A DNA stretch of 64,000 bases, from positions 39,230-103,229 of the forward strand of contig NZ_VTPZ01000015.1 of assembly GCF_008638305.1 (NCBI RefSeq), read 5' to 3'. The stretch is from Pseudomonas profundi. GTDB lineage: Bacteria; Pseudomonadota; Gammaproteobacteria; Pseudomonadales; Pseudomonadaceae. Below are positions 1-8,856 of the stretch, one piece after another (the first letter of the stretch is position 1; each line of letters begins with the position of its first letter). Below the pieces are notes generated by a model, which ran no database searches, was not told the origin of the DNA, and saw only the letters and a program-made list of their open reading frames with translations. The translations under genes were made by a program, and so were the position numbers.

Positions 1-65
1 CAACGCGGCTCGCGACGAAACGGCAACAGACCCTAGCACAAAGACAACAGCCCATGGAGAGCCCG

Positions 66-1379
66 ATGGCAAATACGCCCGAATCAGCGGCAGTAGAACA
101 GGATGACGTTGCCAGCCGCATCACGCCCGCCTACCGACGTTATGCGTTAATAGTACTGCTCGCGGCCTACACCTCGAGCCACGTCGACCGCAATATCGTC
201 GGCATCCTGATCGAACCGTTGAAAGCCGACCTGCTGCTCTCTGATACACAGCTGGGCTTCCTGTCAGGCATAGCATTTGCCTTGTTCTATGCCACGCTGG
301 GCATTCCAATCGCAATATTTGCCGACCGCTCCAACCGCCGAAACATCATTGCCTGGTCCATCGCGATCTGGAGCGGCATGACGGCCTTGTGCGGTGCGGC
401 GCAGAATTTCTGGCAGCTGGCAGCCGCCCGGATCGGTGTTGGTATCGGTGAAGCCGGTTCGAGCCCGCCTTCGCACTCGATGCTATCGGATTTGTATCCG
501 AAGGAAAAACGCTCCGGTGCCATGTCGATCTACTCCCTTGGTGTGTACTTCGGCATCATGATCGGCTTCCTGGTTGGCGGGTTCGTCACCGAATGGTGGG
601 GCTGGCGCGCGGCGTTCCTGGTCGTTGGCCTCCCCGGTCTGCTGATTGCCGCACTGGTCCGTTTCACCATGATCGAACCGCCGCGCGGGTTCGCCGACGG
701 GGTCAAGCCGCCGCCGCTGGGAAAAGTCAACGTACGTGCAGGATTCGCGGTGCTATGGCGGGTGCGTACCACTCGGCACGTGGTGCTCGGCCTGACCCTC
801 ACCAGCCTGGTCGGTTACGGCAGCATCATCTGGAGCCCTGCCTTTCTGATGCGCAGCCACGGCCTGACGGCGAGCGAAGTCGGCCTGTTTCTTGGTCCGG
901 TAATGGGCGTGATCGGCGGCGTGGGAGCGTTCGTTGGCGGCATGCTCGCCGACAGACTTGCCGCGCGCGATCAGCGCTGGAACGCCTGGATCGTCGGCCT
1001 GGCCAAGTTTCTGTCTGTCCCGTTCATTGCCGCCTTCTATCTGATCGACAGCACCATGTGGGCACTGATCGCCTATATGCCTGCCGTGTTCCTCGGCGCC
1101 TTCTATCTGGGGCCCAGCTTCGCCATGATCCAGAGCCTGACGCCACTGCGTAGCCGCGCGCTGGCATCGGCCATCATGCTGCTGGTACTCAACCTGGTCG
1201 GCCTGGGACTTGGCCCGCAAGCTATCGGCATCGTCAGTGACCTGATGCGCGTCTGGTTCGAGAACGACAGCCTGCGCTACGCACTGCTTGGCGCCGCCAT
1301 CATCAACTTCTGGTCGGCTGCGCACTACTACCTGGCAGGTCGCACTATCAAGCAAGACACCGCCAACCTCGAAAGCTGA
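66..1379 (+). CDS. MFS transporter, spinster-like
   Basis: Predicted 12-helix inner-membrane transporter of the major facilitator superfamily, about 437 aa. The cytoplasmic loop between helices 2 and 3 carries the MFS motif A variant (FADRSNRRN), and the RIGVGIGEAG segment in helix 4 is typical of spinster-type and related organic-anion carriers. The substrate cannot be read from sequence. The ATG at 66 is preferred because GGAGAG lies just upstream; an in-frame ATG at 54 would add four residues. It precedes fadE in the same direction with a hairpin between them, so it is probably a separate transcript. This is chromosomal backbone, not ICE. Confidence 0.8.
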   Translation: MANTPESAAVEQDDVASRITPAYRRYALIVLLAAYTSSHVDRNIVGILIEPLKADLLLSDTQLGFLSGIAFALFYATLGIPIAIFADRSNRRNIIAWSIAIWSGMTALCGAAQNFWQLAAARIGVGIGEAGSSPPSHSMLSDLYPKEKRSGAMSIYSLGVYFGIMIGFLVGGFVTEWWGWRAAFLVVGLPGLLIAALVRFTMIEPPRGFADGVKPPPLGKVNVRAGFAVLWRVRTTRHVVLGLTLTSLVGYGSIIWSPAFLMRSHGLTASEVGLFLGPVMGVIGGVGAFVGGMLADRLAARDQRWNAWIVGLAKFLSVPFIAAFYLIDSTMWALIAYMPAVFLGAFYLGPSFAMIQSLTPLRSRALASAIMLLVLNLVGLGLGPQAIGIVSDLMRVWFENDSLRYALLGAAIINFWSAAHYYLAGRTIKQDTANLES

Positions 1380-1390
1380 TCTGCAATACA

Positions 1391-1413
1391 TTGCTGCCCG
1401 CTCGGGGCAGCAA
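1391..1413 (+). terminator. hairpin after the MFS gene
   Basis: A 9-bp perfect stem (TTGCTGCCC with GGGCAGCAA, 5-nt loop) starts 12 nt after the MFS stop codon. No clean T-tract follows, so it may be a weak terminator or an mRNA 3'-end stabiliser. Confidence 0.5.
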
Positions 1414-1556
1414 TGCCCCCCTGCTTTCCTTCTACTATCGTCCGGTCCCCGCCAAGGGCATCATGTTTGGTCGCGATCACCGCAAACCCCAACAGACCCT
1501 TCCGCTTTAAACAGCTATGCTGGTTGCTGGACATTTCTCAATCGAAGGAGCGCTAA

Positions 1557-4016
1557 ATGGTGACCCTGCTTTGGCTCATCGGCCTGATACTTTGCGTAAC
1601 CGTGCTGGCTCATGTGCGCAGCGGCTTGCTGAATGGCTGCATAGCCACCGCGGTCTATCTGCTCGCGATGACCGTGTTAAGTCCCGCGCACTGGTTATTG
1701 ATGCTGGTTCTGTGGGTAGTATTCCTCGGCATCGCAATACCTCTGAACCTTCCCGATTGGCGGCGCGCCAACATCAGTACGCCGACCTTCCACTGGTTCA
1801 GAAAAGTGCTGCCGCCTATATCCGATACCGAACAGGAAGCACTCGAAGCCGGCACCGTGTGGTGGGATGGCGAACTGTTCAATGGTCGTCCTGACTGGAA
1901 CAAACTGCACGCGTTCCCGCGTCCGGCCCTGACGACGGAAGAGCAGAACTTCATCGATGGTCCGGTCGAACAGCTATGCACCATGACCCGGGAATGGGAA
2001 GTCACTACGGCCTTTCAGGATCTGCCACCGGATGTGTGGGATTTCATCAAGGACAACGGCTTCTTCGGGCTTATCATCCCTAAAGAACACGGCGGCAAAG
2101 GCTTCTCGGCCTTTGCCCATTCGCAGATTGTCATGAAGCTTGCCAGCCGCAGCGGCGATCTCGGCTCTACCGTCATGGTGCCCAATTCGCTCGGCCCCGC
2201 TGAGCTGCTGTTGCAATACGGCACCGACGAACAGAAGAAGCACTATCTGCCGCGCCTCGCAGCGGGCAAGGAAGTACCCTGCTTTGCCCTCACCTCGCCT
2301 GAAGCGGGTTCCGACGCAGGAGCCATGCCCGACAAAGGCATCGTCTGCATGGGGGATTGGGAAGGCAAGCAAACCCTGGGGCTGCGCGTCACCTGGGAAA
2401 AGCGCTATATCACCCTTGGCCCGGTAGCCACATTGCTGGGGTTGGCGTTCAAGGTATACGACCCTGAACACCTGCTAGGCGAAGAAGAAGAGCGCGGCAT
2501 CTCGCTGGCTTTGATTCCAACCGAAACACCCGGCGTCGAGATCGGCCGCAGACATTTCCCGTTGAACGCAGCCTTCATGAACGGCCCAAACTCCGGCACC
2601 GATGTGTTCATCCCCATGGAGTATCTGATTGGCGGACAGGACATGATCGGCCAGGGCTGGGTCATGCTGATGAATTGCCTGTCGGTAGGCCGCTCCATCT
2701 CCCTGCCAGCTGGCAGCACTGGCGCCGCCAAGATGGCCAGCATGACCACCGGCGCTTACGCGCGCATTCGCCAGCAGTTCGGTCTGTCTATAGGTGAGTT
2801 TGAAGGCGTACAGGAAGCCCTCGCCCGGATCGGCGGCAACACCTATGTCATGGACGCCGCGCGGCGCATGACCGCTGGCGCCATCGATCAGGGTGAAAAG
2901 CCATCGGTCCTGTCTGCAGTGGTCAAATACCATCTGACCGAGCGCATGCGTCAATGCCTGAATGATGCGATGGATGTGCACGGCGGCAAGGGCATCTGCA
3001 TGGGACCCAAGAACTACCTGGGCCGCGCCTATCAGTCGATACCGATCTCGATCACCGTCGAGGGTGCCAACATCCTTACCCGCAGCATGATGATTTTCGG
3101 GCAGGGGGCAATCCGCTGCCATCCGTACCTGCTGCAGGAAATGGCCGCCACGCAGGATCCGGATGTAAACAGCGGGATTCGTCGCTTCGACAAACTGCTG
3201 TTCGAGCATGTCGGCTTCGGCGTGAGCAATGCCGCCAGCAGTCTGCTGCTTGGACTCACCGGTGGCATGCTGGCCAAAACGCCCGGCAACGCCGAGACCA
3301 AAGGCTATTACCAGCAGCTGTCTCGCCTTGCTGCCGCATTCGCCACGCTGGCGGACACCACCATGCTGATGCTCGGCGGTGAACTGAAGCGCCGTGAGCG
3401 GCTCTCGGCGCGGCTGGGCGATGTGTTGAGCAACCTGTATCTGGCCAGCGCCACGCTCAAGCATTACCACGACCAGGGCTCGCCCGAAGAGGATCTGCCC
3501 TTCGTACGCTGGGGCGTTGAGGATCTCCTCGCGCGCACCGAGCAATCCATGCATGAAATATTGCTCAATTTCCCGAACCGGGTAGCCGGTGTGCTGCTGC
3601 GCATCGTGGTATTCCCGCTGGGGCGTCACCTCGCTCCACCCAGCGATCGGACCGGTGCAGAGATAGCCCGACGCCTGATGATACCCGGCGCGTCGCGCGA
3701 CCGGCTGCTGGCGGGCTGCTACCGCAGCAACGACCCTGACGATGTCACCGGCCTGCTGAACAGCACGCTTGAGCAAGTGATCGCCGCCGACGCGTTGACC
3801 TCGCGCATGCGCAAGGCGAACAAGGCAGGTGAAATTGAAGGGGACGGGCAGGAAGATCTGGTGGCCGCTGCCTTAACCAGCGGAACGATCAACGAAGCCG
3901 AGGCAGAACAGCTCAGCGCTGCGATAGCCGCGAGACGCGCGGTGATCGAGGTCGATGACTTTTCTGCCGAGGAAATGAACCCCCAGCATGATACCTCGGT
4001 TCCGCTCAAAACCTGA
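1557..4016 (+). CDS. fadE: acyl-CoA dehydrogenase, FadE type
   Basis: Large acyl-CoA dehydrogenase (819 aa; E. coli FadE is about 814) for the first, FAD-dependent step of fatty-acid beta-oxidation. The N-terminus has two or three hydrophobic segments (residues 1-65), as in membrane-associated FadE proteins. The dehydrogenase core follows: N-terminal helical part near residues 125-220, a middle domain with FALTSPEAGSDAG near 240, and a C-terminal helical domain with DVHGGKGICMGP near 475. The long FadE-specific C-terminal extension is complete. The start is set by AAGGAG about 8 nt upstream. Similar genes sit near the PA2817/tRNA-Gly locus in Pseudomonas, which fits the neighbouring gene here. 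Confidence 0.92.
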   Translation: MVTLLWLIGLILCVTVLAHVRSGLLNGCIATAVYLLAMTVLSPAHWLLMLVLWVVFLGIAIPLNLPDWRRANISTPTFHWFRKVLPPISDTEQEALEAGTVWWDGELFNGRPDWNKLHAFPRPALTTEEQNFIDGPVEQLCTMTREWEVTTAFQDLPPDVWDFIKDNGFFGLIIPKEHGGKGFSAFAHSQIVMKLASRSGDLGSTVMVPNSLGPAELLLQYGTDEQKKHYLPRLAAGKEVPCFALTSPEAGSDAGAMPDKGIVCMGDWEGKQTLGLRVTWEKRYITLGPVATLLGLAFKVYDPEHLLGEEEERGISLALIPTETPGVEIGRRHFPLNAAFMNGPNSGTDVFIPMEYLIGGQDMIGQGWVMLMNCLSVGRSISLPAGSTGAAKMASMTTGAYARIRQQFGLSIGEFEGVQEALARIGGNTYVMDAARRMTAGAIDQGEKPSVLSAVVKYHLTERMRQCLNDAMDVHGGKGICMGPKNYLGRAYQSIPISITVEGANILTRSMMIFGQGAIRCHPYLLQEMAATQDPDVNSGIRRFDKLLFEHVGFGVSNAASSLLLGLTGGMLAKTPGNAETKGYYQQLSRLAAAFATLADTTMLMLGGELKRRERLSARLGDVLSNLYLASATLKHYHDQGSPEEDLPFVRWGVEDLLARTEQSMHEILLNFPNRVAGVLLRIVVFPLGRHLAPPSDRTGAEIARRLMIPGASRDRLLAGCYRSNDPDDVTGLLNSTLEQVIAADALTSRMRKANKAGEIEGDGQEDLVAAALTSGTINEAEAEQLSAAIAARRAVIEVDDFSAEEMNPQHDTSVPLKT

Positions 4017-4026
4017 GCCCTACGGA

Positions 4027-4058
4027 ACGATGCCGGCCAGCGTGCCGGCATCGTCTTT
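4027..4058 (+). terminator. intrinsic terminator of fadE
   Basis: An 11-bp perfect stem (ACGATGCCGGC with GCCGGCATCGT, 6-nt loop) followed by CTTTA lies 10 nt after the fadE stop codon. Confidence 0.8.
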
Positions 4059-4124
4059 ACGCGCCCCACCGCACTCACCCTGCACGTCTTCTGCTAGACT
4101 CTCGCGCTTGTTTAGGAGACACCG

Positions 4125-4538
4125 ATGAACACTTCACTGCCCTACCACACCTATCATCTGGCGCTTTTGAAAAGCCTGTTCGATACCCTGCGCGCCCAGT
4201 CCGTCCTGATGGAGCAAGTCCCCGAGGAAAGTAACATCCTTTTCCTCGAGCGCTTCGACGAACTGATCACCGAACTCGAAGCAGGCAATGACGACGCGAT
4301 GCAGCAAGGACAGGAAATTATCTGTCAGATCATTTCACGCTATCCGCAGATCGCGCACATGATTCCCCGCGACCTGCTGTGGTATTTCGGCGGTGATTGT
4401 CTGCACTTCATGCCAGATGAGGAGATCGCTCTGTACCAACTGCTTGACGAGCACCAGGCCGCTGCTGAAGCGCGTGGCGAAACCTTTGACTGGGCCCAGG
4501 CCAAGCAATTGCTTCTGAGCAGCCAGAGCCAGAACTAA
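4125..4538 (+). CDS. PA2817-family protein of unknown function
   Basis: Soluble acidic 137-aa protein with no signal peptide or membrane segment. Its length, its conserved patterns (LFDTLRAQ near the start, DLLWYFGGDCLHFMPDEEI in the C-terminal half) and its position after a FadE-type gene and before tRNA-Gly match the Pseudomonas PA2817 family. No function is known. The start is supported by TTAGGAGA 6-8 nt upstream. It is the last chromosomal gene before the ICE boundary. Confidence 0.8.
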   Translation: MNTSLPYHTYHLALLKSLFDTLRAQSVLMEQVPEESNILFLERFDELITELEAGNDDAMQQGQEIICQIISRYPQIAHMIPRDLLWYFGGDCLHFMPDEEIALYQLLDEHQAAAEARGETFDWAQAKQLLLSSQSQN

Positions 4539-4613
4539 GCCGACCCAGGGCCGGGCGCGACAGACGCGCTCTGCTCTGCTCAAGACTGAAGCCTGAGGCC
4601 AAATCGCAGGCAC

Positions 4614-4642
4614 AAAAAAGCCGTCACATGGACGGCTTTTTT
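4614..4642. terminator. bidirectional intrinsic terminator at the chromosome-ICE junction
   Basis: A perfect 12-bp stem (AAAAAAGCCGTC with GACGGCTTTTTT, 5-nt loop) has an A-tract on one side and a T-tract on the other, so it can stop transcription both ways. It serves the PA2817-like gene. On the minus strand it lies just beyond the tRNA-Gly 3' end, where it would have ended the tRNA transcript and now stops transcripts leaving the ICE end. Confidence 0.9.
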
Positions 4643-4650
4643 GATGAATC

Positions 4651-4666
4651 TGGAGCGGGAAACGAG
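4651..4666 (-). other. ICE attachment site: 16-bp tRNA-Gly 3'-end repeat
   Basis: The plus strand reads TGGAGCGGGAAACGAG. Its complement, CTCGTTTCCCGCTCCA, is the CCA-end of bacterial tRNA-Gly and matches the core of the ICEclc/PAGI-2 att sequence (3' end of tRNA-Gly) except for its last two bases, where AC would be expected and TC is found. No tRNA body is attached here, so this is the element end away from the integrase; the intact tRNA-Gly should lie at the other end, outside the window. Confidence 0.88.
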
Positions 4667-4736
4667 TCATGCACTAGAGCGATAAGTCTCTGTTTCCCAA
4701 TCACTTTCTCCGCTGTGGTGAGCAGCGAAGGCCTGA

Positions 4737-4765
4737 ATTATAGCCTTGTTTTTCGCCCTCGGCAA
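4737..4765 (-). promoter_or_regulatory. outward-facing sigma70 promoter at the ICE end (Pcirc-like)
   Basis: On the minus strand, TTGCCG and TATAAT are separated by exactly 17 nt, a near-consensus sigma70 promoter pointing at the att site about 75 bp away. In ICEclc a constitutive promoter at the same end (Pcirc) drives the integrase gene once excision circularises the element. The position and direction here match that arrangement. Between att and arsH (4667-4907) I see no gene. Confidence 0.75.
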
Positions 4766-4907
4766 CAAAGTTCATCCAACGACTTCCATTGAAGTCCAAG
4801 GACTGCTCTTTTCGCAGTCGCACCGCCCTACGATGCTGTCGCGATGCAATGGGGCCTCCAGTGGCCAAGGCCGTCGTGCGGCGATAGGCGAATGGAATCA
4901 GGGGTTA

Positions 4908-5630
4908 TCAGATTACCGCCTGCTGCATGCGCTTGGTCAACGCCTCGGCGCTTTCCTTGCGCTCGCTATACCTGTCCACCAGATACGGCGACGCATCGCG
5001 CGTGAGCAGCGTGAACTTCATCAGTTCCTCCATCACGTCCACAATGCGGTCGTAGTAGGCCGACGGTTTCATGCGTCCCGCTTCATCGAATTCTTGATAC
5101 GCCTTGGCGACCGAGGACTGGTTGGGGACGGTCAGCATCCGCATCCAGCGGCCCAGCACGCGCATCTGATTGACAGCATTGAAAGATTGCGAGCCGCCCG
5201 ACACCTGCATCACTGCCAGCGTCTTGCCCTGAGTCGGACGCACCGCGCCGACTGACAGCGGAATCCAGTCGATCTGCGTTTTCATCAGGCCGGACATCGC
5301 GCCATGGCGCTCCGGCGAACTCCACACCATACCCTCGGCCCACTGCGCGAGTTCGCGCAGTTCCCTGACCTTGGGATGATCCTCGGTCGCGTCATCCACC
5401 AGCGGCAGGCCCGACGGGTTGAACAGCCGCGTCTCGCCGCCCAACGCCCGCAGCACGCGGGCTGCCTCTTCGGCGGCCAGTCGGCTAAACGAGCGTTCGC
5501 GCAGCGAGCCGTAGAGCAGCAGGAAGCGTGGCGCATGGGTGGAACGTTCGGGTGCCAGTAGCCGTTCCATGTCCGGCGGCTGGAGCAATGCGGCGTCGAT
5601 GTTCGGCAGGTCGAGACGGGATTCAGACAC
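4908..5630 (-). CDS. arsH: ArsH, NADPH-dependent flavin oxidoreductase
   Basis: ArsH flavodoxin-like oxidoreductases oxidise trivalent organoarsenicals and support arsenic resistance. The protein (about 240 aa) has the typical N-terminal region [16 protein letters not shown], the FMN-binding loop [13 protein letters not shown] and the conserved QIDWIPLS stretch. I prefer the GTG start at 5630, which has GGAGGG a few bases upstream and overlaps the arsC stop codon by 8 nt; an ATG at 5645 would add five residues. It is the last gene of the six-gene ars operon and ends 241 nt from the att site. Confidence 0.9.
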   Translation of the reverse strand: MSESRLDLPNIDAALLQPPDMERLLAPERSTHAPRFLLLYGSLRERSFSRLAAEEAARVLRALGGETRLFNPSGLPLVDDATEDHPKVRELRELAQWAEGMVWSSPERHGAMSGLMKTQIDWIPLSVGAVRPTQGKTLAVMQVSGGSQSFNAVNQMRVLGRWMRMLTVPNQSSVAKAYQEFDEAGRMKPSAYYDRIVDVMEELMKFTLLTRDASPYLVDRYSERKESAEALTKRMQQAVI

Positions 5631-6045
5631 GACGGCCCTCCACATCCACTACCGGCTCGCCGTCTTCCTTGTTGAACGCGCCGCGCTGCGGTTGCGGCAG
5701 GATGTCGAGCACTGTTTCCGACGGGCGGCACAGGCGCGTGCCCAGCGGCGTGACCACGATAGGTCGGTTGATGAGGATCGGATGTTGGAGCATGAAGTCG
5801 ATCAATTGCTCGTCGCTCCACTTCTGATCTCCCAGGCCGAGTTCCGCATACGGCGTGCCTTTCTCGCGCAGCACCGCGCGTACCGGGATGCCCATCGCGG
5901 CGATCAGCGCCTTCAGCATGTCGCGGTCGGGCGGTGTCTTCAGATATTCGATGACAGCCGGTTCCTCGCCGCTGTTGCGAATCAGGCTGAGGACGTTGCG
6001 TGACGTGCCGCAATCGGGATTGTGGTAGATCGTGATGTGGCTCAT
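5623..6045 (-). CDS. arsC: arsenate reductase, glutaredoxin-coupled ArsC
   Basis: A 140-aa arsenate reductase of the ArsC/Spx thioredoxin-fold family, which reduces As(V) to As(III) with glutathione and glutaredoxin. Cys12 in the [12 protein letters not shown] motif is the catalytic cysteine. The conserved basic patch near [12 protein letters not shown] follows in the C-terminal third. The start overlaps the stop codon of the upstream MFS gene by 4 nt (ATGA), and the end overlaps arsH, showing tight translational coupling. A second arsenate reductase of a different family lies upstream in the same operon. Confidence 0.93.
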   Translation of the reverse strand: MSHITIYHNPDCGTSRNVLSLIRNSGEEPAVIEYLKTPPDRDMLKALIAAMGIPVRAVLREKGTPYAELGLGDQKWSDEQLIDFMLQHPILINRPIVVTPLGTRLCRPSETVLDILPQPQRGAFNKEDGEPVVDVEGRRV

Positions 6046-7274
6046 GTCGAGGTGCCTTCGTTCGAGAGAAGCATGGATTGCTGGCGCAGATGCCTGATCA
6101 CATAGCCGAACAGGATCGCGCCCGCCGCGCTGATGCCGGTCAGGGCCAGCAGCGTGCCGGGATAGCCGTTGCCGGCGGAATACAGCAGCGAGGCCACGAA
6201 GGGGCCGGCGGCCACTGCGATCTGCACGGGTGTCGCCATCGCGCCGCTGATGGCGCCATAAGCGGCCCGACCGTACAGCTCGGCGGGCAAGGCGCCTCGT
6301 ACGATCGTCATGACGCCATTGCCGATGCCGTAGAGCGCGGCAAACACGACATACACCGGCAGCCACTGCTCGGAAGCAAAGAGCAGGAGCAATGACAGCG
6401 GCAGCAGACTGATGGCCGCCATGCCGACCTGGCGCGTGCTGGCCCGCTTGCCGACCGTGGCTTGCACCACACGGCCGAGTACCTGCATTGGCCCGATCAG
6501 CGCACCGACCCAGGCCGCATTTGCGGCAGAGATGCCATGTGCCTGCAAGACTGGGATCATGTGCAGCGACATCGCCGCGAACACCAGTGCATTCAGCGTC
6601 ACAGCCGCCGTGACGAGATAGAACACCGGTTCGCGCATGACCGCGGTGAGATTGCGGGATCGGGTTTCCGTCCGCGCTGGGGGTGTGCCGTGTGCCGGGC
6701 CGCGTCCCTTTGGCAGGCTGGCATGGATGGGCAGGCAGATCAGCAGGTTCGCGGCCGCATAGATCAACCAGACCTCGCGCCAGCCGACGTGTTGCAACAG
6801 CGTTTGCGTCAGCGGCCAGAATACCGTGCTGGCGAAACCGCCGAACAACGTCAGGTGCGTGATCGCCCGGCGATAGTTGCTGCCATGGACCTGCGTGATG
6901 ACCGCGAAGGCCGGCTGGTACAAGGTCGCGCTCATGGCCACGCCGATACCGGCCCACACGAGGTAAAGCTCCGTCGCGTTGTGTACCCGCGAGAGGCACG
7001 CGAGCATGACGGCGGCCAGCAAGGCGCCGCTTCCCATCAGCAGACGTCCACCGATGCGGTCGATGATGCTGCCGGCCGCGGTCGAAAGCAGTCCCGAGAT
7101 CAGCAAGGCCACCGAATAAGCCCCGACGATGGCGGGCTTGGACAGGCCGAGTTCGTCCTGCATGGGCTGCATCAGGACGCCGTAGGCGTAGAACATCGAC
7201 CCCCACGCGACGATCTGCGTCAGTCCGAGCGAGGGAATCAGCCAGCCGCGAGAGCGCGGGATGGTGTTGTCCAT
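6042..7274 (-). CDS. MFS transporter of the ars operon
   Basis: A 410-aa MFS protein with about 12 predicted membrane helices, starting two bases after the acr3 stop codon and overlapping arsC at its 3' end. It opens with LIPSLGLTQIVAWGSMFYAYG, a monocarboxylate-transporter-like beginning. MFS carriers occur in many ars operons, for example ArsJ and ArsK, but ArsJ normally travels with a dedicated GAPDH gene, which is absent here. Its substrate (As(III), an organoarsenical or another anion) cannot be assigned. The ATG lacks a clear ribosome-binding site and is probably translated by re-initiation. Confidence 0.85.
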   Translation of the reverse strand: MDNTIPRSRGWLIPSLGLTQIVAWGSMFYAYGVLMQPMQDELGLSKPAIVGAYSVALLISGLLSTAAGSIIDRIGGRLLMGSGALLAAVMLACLSRVHNATELYLVWAGIGVAMSATLYQPAFAVITQVHGSNYRRAITHLTLFGGFASTVFWPLTQTLLQHVGWREVWLIYAAANLLICLPIHASLPKGRGPAHGTPPARTETRSRNLTAVMREPVFYLVTAAVTLNALVFAAMSLHMIPVLQAHGISAANAAWVGALIGPMQVLGRVVQATVGKRASTRQVGMAAISLLPLSLLLLFASEQWLPVYVVFAALYGIGNGVMTIVRGALPAELYGRAAYGAISGAMATPVQIAVAAGPFVASLLYSAGNGYPGTLLALTGISAAGAILFGYVIRHLRQQSMLLSNEGTST

Positions 7275-7276
7275 GA

Positions 7277-8347
7277 TTACGCTTGGCGCTCGTACCAGCC
7301 GCGCGAGCGGTTGACCACGCGCACCACCAGCAGCATCACCGGCACCTCGATCAGCACGCCAACCACGGTGGCCAGCGCCGCGCCCGAGTGGAAGCCGAAC
7401 AGACTGATGGCGGCGGCCACGGCCAGCTCGAAGAAGTTGCTCGCGCCGATCAGTGCCGAGGGGCCGGCGATGCTGTGCTTCTCGCCTACCTTGCGGTTGA
7501 GCCAGTACGCCAGCCCGGAATTGAAGAACACCTGGATCAGGATCGGCACCGCCAGCATGGCGATCACCAGCGGTTGCCGGATAATGGCCTCTCCCTGAAA
7601 GGCGAACAGTAGCACCAGCGTCAGTAGCAGCGCGGCGATCGACAGCGGGCCAATACGTTCCAGCGCCCGGTCGAACGCAACCTGACCCCGGCGCAGCAGC
7701 GCCCGGCGCCAGAGCTGCGCGAGGATGACAGGAATGACGATGTAGAGCGCGACCGACACCAGTAGCGTGGCCCATGGCACGATGATCGACGACAGGCCCA
7801 GCAGGAGGCCGACGACGGGCGCGAAGGCGAACACCATGATGGTGTCGTTCAGCGCCACCTGCGACAGCGTGAACACCGGATCGCCGCCGGTCAGCCGGCT
7901 CCACACGAACACCATCGCCGTGCAGGGCGCGGCGGCCAGCAGGATCAGCCCGGCGATGTAGCTGTCCAGCTGCCCGGCCGGCAGCCACTGTGCGAAGACA
8001 TGGCGGATGAAGATCCACGCCAGCAGCGCCATCGAAAACGGCTTGACCGCCCAGTTCACAAACAGCGTGACGCCGATGCCGCGCCAGTGTCGCCTGACCT
8101 GGCCGAGTGCGCCGAAGTCCACCTTCAGCAGCATCGGCACGATCATCACCCAGATCAGCAAGCCCACCGGCAGGTTGACCTGGGCGACTTCCAGCTGGCC
8201 AATGGCCTGGAACGCGCCCGGCGCGAACTGGCCCAGCGCGATGCCGGCAACGATGCACAGCAGCACCCACAGGGTCAGATAGCGCTCGAAGCTGCTCATG
8301 GCAGATGCGGCCGGCGCGTGACCGGCCGCTTCGGTTTCTGTAGTCAT
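7277..8347 (-). CDS. acr3: ACR3-family arsenite efflux permease
   Basis: A 356-aa inner-membrane As(III) exporter of the ACR3/BASS type with about 10 predicted helices. The signature APCTAMVFVWS contains the conserved membrane cysteine (Cys142) essential in characterised ACR3 proteins, and a conserved glutamate lies in the last third (VGVLIEVPVML). The first 15 residues are a hydrophilic, poorly conserved tail. It follows the arsenate-reductase gene by 10 nt, so As(III) made by both reductases would leave through it. Confidence 0.95.
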   Translation of the reverse strand: MTTETEAAGHAPAASAMSSFERYLTLWVLLCIVAGIALGQFAPGAFQAIGQLEVAQVNLPVGLLIWVMIVPMLLKVDFGALGQVRRHWRGIGVTLFVNWAVKPFSMALLAWIFIRHVFAQWLPAGQLDSYIAGLILLAAAPCTAMVFVWSRLTGGDPVFTLSQVALNDTIMVFAFAPVVGLLLGLSSIIVPWATLLVSVALYIVIPVILAQLWRRALLRRGQVAFDRALERIGPLSIAALLLTLVLLFAFQGEAIIRQPLVIAMLAVPILIQVFFNSGLAYWLNRKVGEKHSIAGPSALIGASNFFELAVAAAISLFGFHSGAALATVVGVLIEVPVMLLVVRVVNRSRGWYERQA

Positions 8348-8357
8348 CGCGCCGCCC

Positions 8358-8852
8358 TTACTGGCGGCCGATGTCGCGCAGCTCGCGCTGCAACGACATG
8401 GCGTCCAGGCGCTGGAGCGGCAGCGACAGGAACAGTTCAATGCGTCGGCGCAGCGTGATCGCGGCGTCGAGGAACGCTTTGCGCTGTTGCTCCTCAGTGC
8501 CCTCGACGGCTGCCGGATCAGGGACGCCCCAATGCGCCGACACCGGCTTGCCCGGCCACAGCGGGCAAGCCTCCCCAGCAGCGTTGTCGCAAACTGTAAA
8601 GATGAAGTCGAACACCGGCGCACCCGGTGCCACGAACTCGTCCCAGCTCTTGCTGCGGTAGCCGGTCGTCGGCAGGTGCAGCCGCTCCAGCGTGGCAAGT
8701 GCCAGCGGATGAACCTCGCCCTTGGGGTGACTGCCCGCCGAATAAGCGTGGAAGCGGCCCTTGCCCAGCTCGTTGAGCATGCCTTCGGCAAGGATGGAGC
8801 GGGCGGAATTACCCGTGCAAATGAACAATGCGTTGTAGATCGTGTCGGTCAT
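8358..8852 (-). CDS. arsC: arsenate reductase, LMW-phosphatase/thioredoxin type
   Basis: A 164-aa low-molecular-weight tyrosine-phosphatase-like arsenate reductase. The P-loop CTGNSARS supplies Cys12 and Arg18 (CX5R). Two further cysteines, Cys88 and Cys96, match the redox relay of thioredoxin-coupled ArsC, and WGVPDPA carries the conserved Asp-Pro. It starts 4 nt after the arsR stop codon. Two unrelated arsenate reductases in one operon make As(V) reduction independent of which thiol system is active. Confidence 0.93.
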   Translation of the reverse strand: MTDTIYNALFICTGNSARSILAEGMLNELGKGRFHAYSAGSHPKGEVHPLALATLERLHLPTTGYRSKSWDEFVAPGAPVFDFIFTVCDNAAGEACPLWPGKPVSAHWGVPDPAAVEGTEEQQRKAFLDAAITLRRRIELFLSLPLQRLDAMSLQRELRDIGRQ

Positions 8853-8856
8853 GGCG

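Noticed and set aside
2475..3776. Long open frame antisense to fadE (433 codons)
   Set aside because: No ribosome-binding site or protein-like pattern; explained by high GC and the strong codon bias of the sense gene.
4651..4666. A complete tRNA-Gly gene
   Set aside because: Only the 16-nt 3' end is present; neither side folds into a tRNA cloverleaf, so this is an att repeat, not a tRNA gene.
5623..7206. Long frame across the arsenic MFS gene on the minus strand
   Set aside because: Only its end (from 6045) is the real ArsC; the upstream part is an out-of-frame reading of the MFS gene, with Arg/His-rich low-complexity sequence.
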